From positions 1-35,059 of the forward strand of contig URGS01000019.1 of assembly GCA_900547415.1 (NCBI GenBank): a stretch of DNA of 35,059 nt, written 5' to 3'. A program made the position numbers and the translations under genes. Origin of the DNA: an uncultured Phascolarctobacterium sp. GTDB lineage: Bacteria > Bacillota > Negativicutes > Acidaminococcales > Acidaminococcaceae. Below, in pieces: positions 7,371-15,641 of the stretch; the stretch's first letter is position 1; every line of letters begins with the position of its first letter. A model generated the notes under the pieces. The model did no database searches, was not told where the DNA came from, and was given only the letters and a program-made list of their open reading frames with translations.

Positions 7371-8885
7371 TTATTTTTCCATGGAGCCGGTTTCGTTGAA
7401 ACGGTTATGGAAATCGAATGCTTCGCTCAGGATATGCGGAGTTTGGCTGTTGCCGCAAGCTTCGCATGCACGATGGAAGTAGTCGAGGAGCAGAGGTTGA
7501 TATTTGGGGTTAGCGATCTTGTCGATGATAACCAGAGCGCGTTCTTTCGGAGACAGGCCACGCAGGTCAGCTACGCCACGTTCGGAAACGATAACGTCAA
7601 CGTCATGCTCGGTGTGGTCGATATGGCTGCAGAACGGAACAACAGAGGAAATCTTGCCGCCTTTTGCCAGGGAGGTGGTGAAGAATACGGTCAGGAAGCC
7701 GTTACGAGCATAGTCGCCGGAACCGCCGATACCATTCATCAGTTTGGTGCCGCAGATATGAGTGGAGTTAACGTTGCCGTAGATGTCAACTTCGATAGCG
7801 GTGTTCATAGCGATAACGCCGATACGACGAGCAACTTCGGGGCTGTTAGCAACTTCTTGCGGACGCAGGATGATGTATTTTTTGTATTTTTCTACATTGT
7901 TGTAGAATTTCTCCAGACACTCAGGAGAGGGGCTCAGAGCGGTACCGGAGCAAACGCGGAGTTTGCCAGCGTCGATCAGGTCGAACATACCGTCTTGGAT
8001 AACTTCGGTGTAAACGGTCAGGTCTTCGAAATCGGAGTTAACCAGACCATTGATAACTGCGTTAGCAACAGAGCCTACGCCAGATTGCAGCGGCAGCAGG
8101 TTTTTCGGAAGACGACCAGCAGCTACTTCAGCTTTGAAGAATTCTACCAGGTTTTTGCCCATTTTTTGAGCGTCTTCGTCGATTTCGCCCAGAGGACGAA
8201 CTTTATCGGTGATGTCGCAGCTAACTACAGCTACGATTTTTTCTACTTCGCAAGGAACATAGGTGGTACCGATGATGGAGCCGGATTCGTAAACAGGAAT
8301 CTCTTTACGGTTCGGGGGATCCAGGGGTACATAGGAGTCATGCATACCTTCCAGAGCTACCGGTTGAGTGGTGTTAACTTCAACGATAACTTTCTTTGCG
8401 CTTTGTACGAAAGAAGAGGTATTGCCCATGGAAGTGGTCGGGATCAGACCAACTTTGCCTTCGCCCAGGTCGATGATTTTGCAAACTTCTACGATTGCAA
8501 CATCAATGTCGCGACGGTTAGCCATGAAGCCATAACGAGTCAGTTGAGCAACATGGCTCAGATGCAGGTCGGTGTATTTAACTTTACCGCTGTTGATAGC
8601 TTTACGCATATCGCCATTGGTTTGATAAGGCATACGACGGTCAACGATGTCAACCATAGCGGAGTCCATTTCAGGACCTACGGATGCGCCGGTGCAAACG
8701 TTGATTTTGAAGGGAGCTTTTTTGCCTCTTTCAGCAAGAGCCAGAGGAACAGCTTTCGGATAGCCAGACGGAGTAAAACCACTGGTACCTACGTTGTCAC
8801 CATCTTGTACGAATTCTGCAGCAGCTTCAGCAGACATAACTTTGCCAGCTACTGCGTCACAAATGCGATCTTTAATATCGATCAT
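7371..8885 (-). CDS. scpC: Succinate/acetate/propionate CoA-transferase (Cat1/AarC/ScpC family)
   Basis: This 504-residue class I CoA-transferase of the acetyl-CoA hydrolase/transferase family moves CoA from propionyl-CoA (or acetyl-CoA) to succinate, so succinate is activated without ATP. The family size is about 500 residues. Position 294 is the Glu in YTEVIQD, equivalent to the catalytic Glu294 of AarC. Other family stretches are GTSGFTPSGYPK, EVDIYGNVNSTH, NGIGGSGDYARN and VVSERGVADLRG. The ATG follows AAGGAGG. It is next to the mutase operon, so propionyl-CoA:succinate transfer is the most likely activity. Substrate preference cannot be read from sequence; acetate is a real alternative. 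It has its own leader and terminator, so it may be expressed separately. Confidence 0.92.
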   Translation of the reverse strand: MIDIKDRICDAVAGKVMSAEAAAEFVQDGDNVGTSGFTPSGYPKAVPLALAERGKKAPFKINVCTGASVGPEMDSAMVDIVDRRMPYQTNGDMRKAINSGKVKYTDLHLSHVAQLTRYGFMANRRDIDVAIVEVCKIIDLGEGKVGLIPTTSMGNTSSFVQSAKKVIVEVNTTQPVALEGMHDSYVPLDPPNRKEIPVYESGSIIGTTYVPCEVEKIVAVVSCDITDKVRPLGEIDEDAQKMGKNLVEFFKAEVAAGRLPKNLLPLQSGVGSVANAVINGLVNSDFEDLTVYTEVIQDGMFDLIDAGKLRVCSGTALSPSPECLEKFYNNVEKYKKYIILRPQEVANSPEVARRIGVIAMNTAIEVDIYGNVNSTHICGTKLMNGIGGSGDYARNGFLTVFFTTSLAKGGKISSVVPFCSHIDHTEHDVDVIVSERGVADLRGLSPKERALVIIDKIANPKYQPLLLDYFHRACEACGNSQTPHILSEAFDFHNRFNETGSMEK

Positions 8886-9095
8886 GTTTACCTTCCTCCT
8901 TAAAATTAAGAAATTTTAGTAAGGGTTTCCCTTGTAAATAAAACTCGTTTGTAAATCCCTGAGAACTCACAAACAAGACATTACCAAAAAATTCACAAAG
9001 TCTTCAAACTTCATCTATAATACTGTTCGACATACTTATTAAATCTCCTGCTAAATTCTGCAGAAAATTTATTTTTCCTTCTTCTTCCTATAACA

Positions 9096-9104
9096 ATTAT
9101 AACA
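9096..9104 (-). promoter_or_regulatory. Candidate extended -10 promoter for the CoA-transferase
   Basis: On the minus strand TGT precedes a perfect TATAAT (9096-9101), the extended -10 form. No good -35 is visible at 17 nt. The start site would lie about 200 nt before the coding region. Confidence 0.4.
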
Positions 9105-9244
9105 CATTTATTCAAAACATTACAGAGTTTGGAAGAGTTTTTCTCTTTCAGAAGGTCCTGACGACCAGTCCTAAAATTTTCCTAACGTCATATATAATAC
9201 CAATTATTTTGTAAACAAGCAAGCTTTTTCTTTACAAAATCACT

Positions 9245-9282
9245 AAATCCCCTTCTTTCCATGCGTACCAAGAAGGGGATTT
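9245..9282 (-). terminator. Terminator of the hydrogenase operon
   Basis: A perfect 13-bp stem (arms 9245-9257 and 9270-9282) with a C-run/G-run core and a 12-nt loop lies 21 nt after the hndD stop. T-rich sequence follows on both strands, so it can work in either direction. Confidence 0.8.
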
Positions 9283-9303
9283 TAGTTTTTAGTTAAGAGA
9301 CAG

Positions 9304-11028
9304 CTATCTATTCTGCGCTTTGTAGTGCGTATGCAGTAGACTATGCGCTTTCTCTCCGAGAGGTTTACCAAGCCAAGTATCATAAAGTGTTATAATTTCA
9401 GGATTTTCGTGTGATTTTCGTAATTTGCTTGTACGATCACAGTCCAGCAGAGCCTCTCTGCGTTTTTTTCTAATGTCTGCATTAACAGGCAGGGGCTGAC
9501 CACCGCCGCCAATACAGCCGCCAGGGCAAGCCATTACTTCGATAAACTGGTAATCAGCTTCGCCTGCTTTAATGCGTTCCAGCATCTTCTTAGCAGAGCC
9601 CAGAGTGTTTACAACAGCAATCTTGACCTCAGCATCACCGATATGAATGGTAGCTTCTCTAGTTTCATCCATACCGCGTATTTCAGTATATTCTATCTTT
9701 TCCAGCTCCTTGCCAGTATAGACATCTGCTACAGTACGCAGAGCTGCTTCCATAACGCCGCCGGTAGTACCGAAGATAACAGCTGCGCCTGTGCCTGTAC
9801 CAAGAGGAGAATCGAAGTTTTCCTCTGCCAGCGCATTAAGGTCTAAGCCTGCTTCACGAATCATACGTCCCAGCTCACGGGTAGTAATGACAATATCTAC
9901 ATCCTGATAACCACTGTCGCACATTTCCTCACGGGCTGCTTCTGCCTTCTTAGCAGTACAGGGCATTACGGAAACGCTAACGATTTTAGCAGGGTCAATA
10001 CCTGCCTTTTCAGCAAAATATGTCTTAGCAATAGCGCCGAACATCTGCTGCGGAGATTTAGCAGTGGACAGATGAGGCAAAAGCTCAGGATATTTCAATT
10101 CAATCATATTCACCCAGCCAGGACTGCAGGAGGTAATCATAGGCAGAACGCCGCCATTAGTCAGACGATTCAGGAATTCGTGACCTTCTTCCATAATAGT
10201 AAGGTCAGCGGAGAAATTAGTATCGAATACCTTGTCAAACCCAATATGACGCAACGCAGCAACCATTTTGCCTGTAACAATGCTGCCTGCAGGCATTCCC
10301 AGCTCCTCGCCCAGCGCTACGCGGACGGAAGGAGCAGTTTGTACGATAACAACCTTTTCAGGATCGTTAATAGCATTCCAAACCTTTTCTGTGTCGTCCT
10401 TTTCTACAATAGCAGCAGTAGGACAAACAGATGCACACTGACCGCAATAGCTGCAGGAGGATTTCAGCAAATCCTGCTCAAAGGCAGTAGAAACGATGGT
10501 GTTAAAGCCACGACCTGCAAAGCTGTAAACATTCATGCCCTGAACATCGCGGCAGACACGAATGCAGCGACCGCACAAAATGCATTTTTCCTGGTCACGC
10601 AAAAGTGACGGATTGCTGCTGTCAATAGTGTGAGCCTTGCGCTCGCCGCCCTCAAAGCGCAGCTTGCGGATGCCCAGATCTGCAGCAATCTTCTGCAGCT
10701 CGCAGTTGCCGCTGCGCTGACAGCTGAGGCAATCCTTAGGATGGTTAGTCAAAAGCAGTTCGACTACAGTTTTACGTGCTTCACGCACCTTATTAGTATT
10801 TGTTTTTACTACCATTCCTTCGCTAATAGGATATACGCAGGAAGCAACCAGAGTTCTGGCACCGGAGGCTTCTACTACGCAGAGACGGCAGGCACCCTCA
10901 GGACGCAGGTCCGGATGATAGCACAGAGTAGGAATATATACACCTGCGCTGCGGGCAGCCTCTAAAATAGTGCTTCCCTCAGGGGCCTGGATTTGTTTAT
11001 CGTTGATGGTTAAATTAATCATTTTCAT
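9304..11028 (-). CDS. hndD: [FeFe] hydrogenase catalytic subunit of NAD(P)-linked hydrogenase
   Basis: This 574-residue protein (same length as clostridial CpI) catalyses reversible H2 formation. In order: a [2Fe-2S] domain (Cys36, 47, 50, 64), the His-Cys3 cluster (HPKDCLSCQRSGNC, His96 onward), two [4Fe-4S] clusters (residues about 149-202), then the H-cluster domain. The H-cluster motifs are L1 TSCSPGW (299-305), L2 MPCTAKK (355-361) and L3 EVMACPGGCIGGGGQP. In the textbook L1, TSCCPxW, the second Cys binds the [4Fe-4S] part of the H-cluster; here that position is Ser302. This variant may be usual in the subfamily, but I cannot confirm it. It is the last gene of the operon, 12 nt after hndC, as expected for a bifurcating HndABCD or HydABC enzyme using NAD(P)H and ferredoxin. 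Confidence 0.95.
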   Translation of the reverse strand: MKMINLTINDKQIQAPEGSTILEAARSAGVYIPTLCYHPDLRPEGACRLCVVEASGARTLVASCVYPISEGMVVKTNTNKVREARKTVVELLLTNHPKDCLSCQRSGNCELQKIAADLGIRKLRFEGGERKAHTIDSSNPSLLRDQEKCILCGRCIRVCRDVQGMNVYSFAGRGFNTIVSTAFEQDLLKSSCSYCGQCASVCPTAAIVEKDDTEKVWNAINDPEKVVIVQTAPSVRVALGEELGMPAGSIVTGKMVAALRHIGFDKVFDTNFSADLTIMEEGHEFLNRLTNGGVLPMITSCSPGWVNMIELKYPELLPHLSTAKSPQQMFGAIAKTYFAEKAGIDPAKIVSVSVMPCTAKKAEAAREEMCDSGYQDVDIVITTRELGRMIREAGLDLNALAEENFDSPLGTGTGAAVIFGTTGGVMEAALRTVADVYTGKELEKIEYTEIRGMDETREATIHIGDAEVKIAVVNTLGSAKKMLERIKAGEADYQFIEVMACPGGCIGGGGQPLPVNADIRKKRREALLDCDRTSKLRKSHENPEIITLYDTWLGKPLGEKAHSLLHTHYKAQNR

Positions 11029-11040
11029 AGCTCTAGCCCC

Positions 11041-12831
11041 CTACTCCTTTTTAATAGCCTTAAACGGACAGGTAGTCATGCAGGCACCGCATTTGATGCA
11101 GGTATCCTGATTAATAACGTGTTTTTGCTTAATGCTTCCGGTAATAGCGTTAGCCGGACAATTCTTAGCACACAGACCGCAGCCGCGGCAGGCATCAGTA
11201 ATAGTATACTGAGCCATCTTTTCACAAACATGTGCAGGACAGCGTTTTTCCTTAATATGAGCCTCATACTCATCACGGAAATATTTCAGGGTGCTCAATA
11301 CAGGATTAGGAGCAGTTTGTCCCAAGCCGCACAAAGCAGTTTCCTTAATGTTCTTGGCTAGGCTTTCCAAAAGCTCAATGTCGCCCTCGCAGCCCTGGCC
11401 TTCAGTAATGCGGGTCAAAATCTCCAGCATACGCTTAGTGCCCTCACGACAGGGAGTGCATTTGCCACAGGATTCAGACTGGGTAAAGTTCAGGAAGAAC
11501 TTAGCCACATCTACCATACAGGTATCCTCGTCCATAACAACAAGGCCGCCGCTGCCCATCATAGCGCCAGCAGCAATAAGGGAGTCATAATCCACAGGCA
11601 GATCAAGCATGGATTCAGGGAGACAGCCGCCGGAGGGGCCACCGATCTGCACAGCCTTAAACTTTTTGCCATTGGTAATACCGCCGCCGATATCATAGAT
11701 AATCTCACGCATGGTAATACCCATAGGAACCTCTGCCAGACCGGTGTTATTGATTTTACCGGTCAGAGCAAAAACCTTGGTACCCTTAGACTTTTCAGTA
11801 CCAAACTGGCAGTACCAATCTGCACCGTTAACAATAATTTGAGCCACATTAGCAAAGGTTTCAACATTATTAATATTGGTAGGCTTGCCCCACAGTCCGG
11901 ATACAGCAGGGAAAGGAGGACGCGGACGGGGCATGCCGCGTTTACCCTCAATAGAAGCCATCAGCGCAGTTTCTTCGCCGCAAACGAAGGCTCCTGCACC
12001 CTCTTTAATGTGGAGAGTAAAGCTGAAATCAGTACCAAAAATATTCTTGCCTAAAAGGCCCAGTTTTTCGGCCTGCTCAATAGCGATACGCAGACGCTTA
12101 ATAGCCAAAGGATATTCAGCACGAACATAAATATAGCCTTCATCTGCACCAATAGCATAGCCGCAGACTGCCATACCCTCTAAAATGCGATGGGGGTCGC
12201 CCTCTAAAACAGAGCGGTCCATAAAAGCACCGGGATCACCCTCATCAGCATTACAGATAACATACTTTTTGTCGCTGACAGAGTTTTTAGCAAACTGCCA
12301 TTTCATGCCAGTGGGGAAGCCGCCGCCGCCACGACCACGGAGGCCTGATTTTTTAATTTCATCAATTACCTGGTCAGGAGTCATTTCTGTAACAGCCTTA
12401 GCCAAAGCCTCATAACCGCCTACAGCAATATATTCCTCAATAGCCTCAGGGTTAATAGCGCCGCAGTTTGCCAGCACCAGGCGCATTTGCTTTTTATAGA
12501 AACCAATCTCAGAATAGTTAGGAACCTGCTCCTGAGACAAAGGCTCCTTGTACAGCAAACGCTCAACAATGCGTCCTTTATATAAATGAGTCTCTACAAT
12601 CTCACGCACATCGTCAGGCTTCACGCCGCAGTAAAAGGTTCCCTCAGGATAAACAATTACCAGAGGTCCGTTTTCGCAAAAGCCATGACAGCCTGTTTCA
12701 ACAACCATTACCTCATCCTGTAGTCCGAACTCAGCCAAAAGCTTGGCAAAGCACAGCTGGATTTCCTTGGAACCATTGGCCTTACAGCCAGTACCACCGC
12801 AGACCAAAACATGGGCTCTAATATGCTGCAT
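11041..12831 (-). CDS. hndC: NuoF-like NAD(P)/FMN subunit of bifurcating hydrogenase
   Basis: This 596-residue flavoprotein is where NAD(P)H and FMN bind. The N-terminal thioredoxin-like [2Fe-2S] domain has Cys11, 16, 48 and 52. The NuoF core carries the nucleotide/FMN motif GRGGGGFPTGMKW, CNADEGDPGAFMDR, and EETALMASIEG. The N3-type [4Fe-4S] ligands are in ESCGKCTPCREG. The C-terminus adds two ferredoxin-like [4Fe-4S] clusters (CRGCGLCAKNCP and CIKCGACMTTCP), the architecture of HndC/HydB rather than of respiratory NuoF. ATG follows AGGAGG. It is downstream of hndB (24-nt gap) and upstream of hndD. Confidence 0.95.
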   Translation of the reverse strand: MQHIRAHVLVCGGTGCKANGSKEIQLCFAKLLAEFGLQDEVMVVETGCHGFCENGPLVIVYPEGTFYCGVKPDDVREIVETHLYKGRIVERLLYKEPLSQEQVPNYSEIGFYKKQMRLVLANCGAINPEAIEEYIAVGGYEALAKAVTEMTPDQVIDEIKKSGLRGRGGGGFPTGMKWQFAKNSVSDKKYVICNADEGDPGAFMDRSVLEGDPHRILEGMAVCGYAIGADEGYIYVRAEYPLAIKRLRIAIEQAEKLGLLGKNIFGTDFSFTLHIKEGAGAFVCGEETALMASIEGKRGMPRPRPPFPAVSGLWGKPTNINNVETFANVAQIIVNGADWYCQFGTEKSKGTKVFALTGKINNTGLAEVPMGITMREIIYDIGGGITNGKKFKAVQIGGPSGGCLPESMLDLPVDYDSLIAAGAMMGSGGLVVMDEDTCMVDVAKFFLNFTQSESCGKCTPCREGTKRMLEILTRITEGQGCEGDIELLESLAKNIKETALCGLGQTAPNPVLSTLKYFRDEYEAHIKEKRCPAHVCEKMAQYTITDACRGCGLCAKNCPANAITGSIKQKHVINQDTCIKCGACMTTCPFKAIKKE

Positions 12832-12855
12832 ATTTTTATCCTCCTCTACTCCAGC

Positions 12856-13227
12856 TTAATCGTTGTCTTCAATCTTGCCAACTACAAGCTCTTCTACAAT
12901 ACGTCCGTTAACTACATGATCAGCAATAATCTTGCGCACATCGGCAGGAGTTACCTTGCCGTAGGTAATTCTGGGCTCACCAGGACGAACCACGTCAACC
13001 AGAACCTCTTTTTCGCACATACCAATGCAGCCAGTCTGCTGTACCTGTACATCAACCAGCTTGCGCACTGCCAGCTCATCTAAAATTGCGCTCATAACCT
13101 CACGAGCACCAGCCGCAATACCACAGGTACCCATACCTACAATAATCTTTGTTCCAGTGCTTTTACGCAGCTTGATATCAGCCTTCAGCTGTTCACGCAG
13201 CGCATGTAAATCTGCTAAGCTCTTCAT
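12856..13227 (-). CDS. hndB: HndB-type thioredoxin-like [2Fe-2S] subunit
   Basis: This 123-residue ferredoxin of the thioredoxin-like fold is expected to carry electrons within the hydrogenase. The motif VGMGTCGIAAGARE (Cys35) and TGCIGMC (Cys67, Cys71) are typical of HndB proteins. Only these three cysteines are visible, so the fourth cluster ligand is not obvious from sequence. Its ATG overlaps the stop of the preceding ATPase gene (ATGA), suggesting translational coupling. The clear place in the hnd order supports the name. Confidence 0.9.
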   Translation of the reverse strand: MKSLADLHALREQLKADIKLRKSTGTKIIVGMGTCGIAAGAREVMSAILDELAVRKLVDVQVQQTGCIGMCEKEVLVDVVRPGEPRITYGKVTPADVRKIIADHVVNGRIVEELVVGKIEDND

Positions 13228-13781
13228 TTATAATCCTCCCTGCTCTGCACCTTATTGAGCTGCTGAGTAAGATAATCCTCTAACCAGCTATATACAGCGG
13301 GGTTGGTAAAATCACAGGCGTCTCCCAAAACCTCCCGCATCTCTTCCGTTTTAAAAGCAACAGCTCCACCAGGACAGGTATATGTAAAATCAAGATCAAT
13401 ATCAGGCGCTCCAACTAAAAGCACCTTTATGCTTTCCACAATATTACCTAAGGGTGGTCTGTCAATATTGTCTGCCTCAAAATATGCTGCAACCTCAGTC
13501 CCCTTGCCAACCTGAGAAAAAATATCCAGGTGACCTCCGCACTGCTCCGTAACCATGTCCATAAAAGGAATTCCCATGCCAACCTTACGGGTTTTGCGGG
13601 TTGTAACAAAGGGGTCACGCACACTGCGGACCATTTCCTCACTCATACCACAGCCATTATCCTTGATGCGGAAAACAAAAAAGCCATTTTCGTTTTCGTG
13701 CACCTCAATGATAATTTTCGTAGCCTTGGCGGCAATGGAATTTTGAGCAATATCTAAAATATGCAGCGCCAGCTCACGCAT
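13224..13781 (-). CDS. Histidine-kinase-like ATPase within the hydrogenase operon
   Basis: This 185-residue GHKL ATPase-fold protein has no sensor, histidine-phosphorylation or membrane domain. The ATP-binding boxes are visible: HILDIAQNSI (N box), KDNGCGM (G1), GMGIPFMDMV (G2) and GKGTEV. About 75 further residues (about 110-185) follow the core. It sits between hndA (1-nt gap) and hndB (4-nt overlap). Similar genes are found in hydrogenase operons of other anaerobic Firmicutes, but I know of no assigned function. Possible roles are a protein kinase or partner-switch regulator of hydrogenase expression, related to the RsbW-like gene at 17033-17476. This is inference. Confidence 0.85.
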   Translation of the reverse strand: MRELALHILDIAQNSIAAKATKIIIEVHENENGFFVFRIKDNGCGMSEEMVRSVRDPFVTTRKTRKVGMGIPFMDMVTEQCGGHLDIFSQVGKGTEVAAYFEADNIDRPPLGNIVESIKVLLVGAPDIDLDFTYTCPGGAVAFKTEEMREVLGDACDFTNPAVYSWLEDYLTQQLNKVQSREDYK

Positions 13782-13782
13782 T

Positions 13783-14286
13783 TTATTTATACCTTTCTAA
13801 AATGCCTGCCAGCTTATCAGGAGTCAGACGACCATGAGTATCATCATTAATCTGCATTACAGGAGCAAGACCGCAGGCGCCTATGCAGGCAACAGTCTCC
13901 AAAGTAAAGCGCAGGTCCTCAGTAGTGTGACCAGCCTTAATACCAAGCTGCTTTTCCAGCTCCTGCAAAATCATCTTGCCGCCGCGTACATGGCAGGCAG
14001 TACCCTGGCAGACACGGATAATATTGCGTCCGCGAGGATTGAGATGGAATAAGGAATAAAATGTAACTACGCCATAGATTTCAGAAATAGGAGTACCGGT
14101 TTTCTTAGCAACATACTCCAATACATCCTTGGGCAGATAATTATAAAGATTCTGCACATCCTGAAGAATCGGAATCAAAGGACCCTTTACATCCTTATAC
14201 TTTTCCAGAATAGCATCAATTTTAATTTTTTCCGGATTATCGCCGCCGCAGCAGCTGCACTTGTGTTCAAGTCTATTCTCACACAT
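13783..14286 (-). CDS. hndA: NuoE-like [2Fe-2S] subunit of bifurcating hydrogenase
   Basis: This 167-residue protein is homologous to the 24-kDa NuoE subunit. The four [2Fe-2S] ligands are Cys93 and Cys98 (CQGTACHVRG) and Cys134 and Cys138 (CIGACG). The helical N-terminal part has the usual LIPILQDVQNLYNYLP and TGTPISEIYGVVTFYSLF stretches. A Cys-rich tag near the start (CSCC, residues 10-13) is extra. The ATG at 14286 has AGGAGGGG upstream. It is the first gene of the hnd operon, with a good promoter about 165 nt upstream. Confidence 0.94.
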   Translation of the reverse strand: MCENRLEHKCSCCGGDNPEKIKIDAILEKYKDVKGPLIPILQDVQNLYNYLPKDVLEYVAKKTGTPISEIYGVVTFYSLFHLNPRGRNIIRVCQGTACHVRGGKMILQELEKQLGIKAGHTTEDLRFTLETVACIGACGLAPVMQINDDTHGRLTPDKLAGILERYK

Positions 14287-14377
14287 TACGACCCCTCCTG
14301 TCTTTTATGTGTTAAACCAATGCACGCAAGCAGTTAAACCACGCTGTTCAAACACCTACACAAATTATTGAGCCATT

Positions 14378-14478
14378 TAAGCCTGCTATCACTATTTCTT
14401 GTGCTCTATTCTAAGCCTGATTCTCCTAGACACATCAGTTAATAAGCCTAGTATAGCATTATAAGCCGTATTAAGCAA
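14378..14478 (-). promoter_or_regulatory. hnd operon promoter with four TAAGCC repeats
   Basis: On the minus strand TTGCTT (14473-14478) and TATACT (14450-14455) are separated by exactly 17 nt, a good sigma-A promoter. Four copies of TAAGCC (plus-strand reading) occur at 14378, 14412, 14443 and 14462. One lies inside the -35/-10 spacer, one at or just after the start point, and two further into the leader. Such placement suggests an operator for an unknown regulator. It does not look like a Rex site. Confidence 0.65.
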
Positions 14479-14521
14479 TACTATTTACTGTTTTTCAACT
14501 TATTAGTGTATGCTATTTTCT

Positions 14522-15292
14522 TTAATCATCTTTAAATTCAGTAAATTTACCAGGGACGAAGCTGCGTCCACCCTCATTTGCCAAAGCCCTAAGGATTTCC
14601 GCCACTGTCAAATCTGCCACAGTCAGCAAATTTTTCGGTCCCTGCAAAAAGTCCAGCATTGTATGAGCATCAGAATCGGTCACATATGGCAAAAAGCCTG
14701 CCACACGCTGCAGCCTGGACTGCAGATTCTTCTGCCAGCCAACGTGAGAAATCTCTGCAGCAGCAAAGCCGAAGTCCGGCTCAATAAAGCCCAGCTGACC
14801 GACAATGCTATAGGCCGGTCTGTCAATATGAGCTGCCAGGGCAATGCCTCCCAGCTCCCTTACCTGCTGAACAACCTGAGCTGCAGTAAGACTTAAAGGA
14901 GCCAAAAGCATACGCTCCTCTTCTCTGATAAAGTTATCGTCCGCATCTACTACAAACTGAGCGCCAAATTTTTCCGGATTATTGGCAATTCCGTTCATGT
15001 GCCCATCCACAACATGCTGCCACTGCTGCATCTGCTCCAAAGTATCAAAAAGTACGACTATATGAGCCTCCTCCTGACACTCAACCTCCATACCTGGGAA
15101 AACCTTGACACCATAGCTTCTGCCTGCTTCCAAGGCCGCCTCCACATTAGCGGAGGCGTTATGGTCAGTAATAGCCACAGCGCCAACACCATACTGAGCT
15201 GCACGCAAAACAATATGGTTAGGCGTCATCTCCACAGCAGCGCAGGGAGAAAGCAGGGTATGCACATGAAAATCAGCTAAAAGAGTCTGCAT
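14522..15292 (-). CDS. PHP-domain metal-dependent phosphoesterase
   Basis: This 256-residue PHP-domain protein is of the short, single-domain type. The trinuclear-metal signature begins with FHVHTLLSPC (His9, His11), followed by AITDHN, GMEVECQEE, LAAHIDRPA and VTDSDAHTM near the C-terminus. Family members hydrolyse phosphate esters, nucleotides or RNA ends; the substrate here is unknown. It is the last gene of a tight five-gene operon, 1 nt after the DRTGG gene, and lies just before the hnd promoter. Association with a hydrogenase-like sensor and ATPase suggests a signalling function, but this is inference. Confidence 0.88.
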   Translation of the reverse strand: MQTLLADFHVHTLLSPCAAVEMTPNHIVLRAAQYGVGAVAITDHNASANVEAALEAGRSYGVKVFPGMEVECQEEAHIVVLFDTLEQMQQWQHVVDGHMNGIANNPEKFGAQFVVDADDNFIREEERMLLAPLSLTAAQVVQQVRELGGIALAAHIDRPAYSIVGQLGFIEPDFGFAAAEISHVGWQKNLQSRLQRVAGFLPYVTDSDAHTMLDFLQGPKNLLTVADLTVAEILRALANEGGRSFVPGKFTEFKDD

Positions 15293-15293
15293 A

Positions 15294-15641
15294 CTATTTG
15301 CAGATACCCAACTGATACAAACGGCCTACAACCTCGAAGGCAGACTTTTCAGTAGTCAGGATAACCACATCATTAAGCTCTGCCTTATGCATAGTATCAG
15401 CGGCAACCGGTGCATCACCAGCCACAATTACGGCGGACAAGCCAATCAGAGAAGCAACAGCAGCCACGTTCTGGTGACCCTGCATAGTAACCCAAACCAT
15501 ACCGGGCTCAGCCTGACCCATTACATTACTCAGTAGGTCGGACACGTAGCCACCATCAATATCCGCATACAATGCATCCTCAGATGCATCCTTCGTCAGC
15601 AGTTTTAATTCCAGCTCATCAATCAGTTCCTTAACCTTCAT
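15294..15641 (-). CDS. DRTGG-domain protein (first copy)
   Basis: This 115-residue single-domain protein resembles the DRTGG domain found between CBS and phosphotransacetylase regions in other proteins. Supporting stretches are YVSDLLSNVMGQ (the SDLLS motif recurs in the second copy as SDLMSDVLAF), VWVTMQGHQNVAAVASL and VVILTTEKSAFEVVGRLYQLGI. The function of stand-alone DRTGG proteins is unknown; ligand or nucleotide sensing is possible. Its ATG overlaps the stop of the HydS-like gene (4 nt), so the two are probably translationally coupled. It is a distant paralogue of the protein at 17479-17832. Confidence 0.8.
   Translation of the reverse strand: MKVKELIDELELKLLTKDASEDALYADIDGGYVSDLLSNVMGQAEPGMVWVTMQGHQNVAAVASLIGLSAVIVAGDAPVAADTMHKAELNDVVILTTEKSAFEVVGRLYQLGICK

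Larger units (their letters stand above)
8886..9303 (-). other. 418-nt intergenic region upstream of the CoA-transferase
   Basis: No gene is seen here. It holds the ribosome binding site of the CoA-transferase, a long AT-rich 5' leader of about 200 nt, one good extended -10 element (9096-9104), and the terminator of the hydrogenase operon (9245-9282). The long leader could hold a regulatory RNA structure, but I recognise no known riboswitch. Confidence 0.6.

Noticed and set aside
7407..8903. Long plus-strand open frame opposite the CoA-transferase
   Set aside because: Antisense shadow without a ribosome binding site or recognisable domain.
14378..14468. Rex (NADH-sensing) operator at the hnd promoter
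   Set aside because: The repeats read TAAGCC and do not form the TTGTGA-type inverted repeat of Rex sites.
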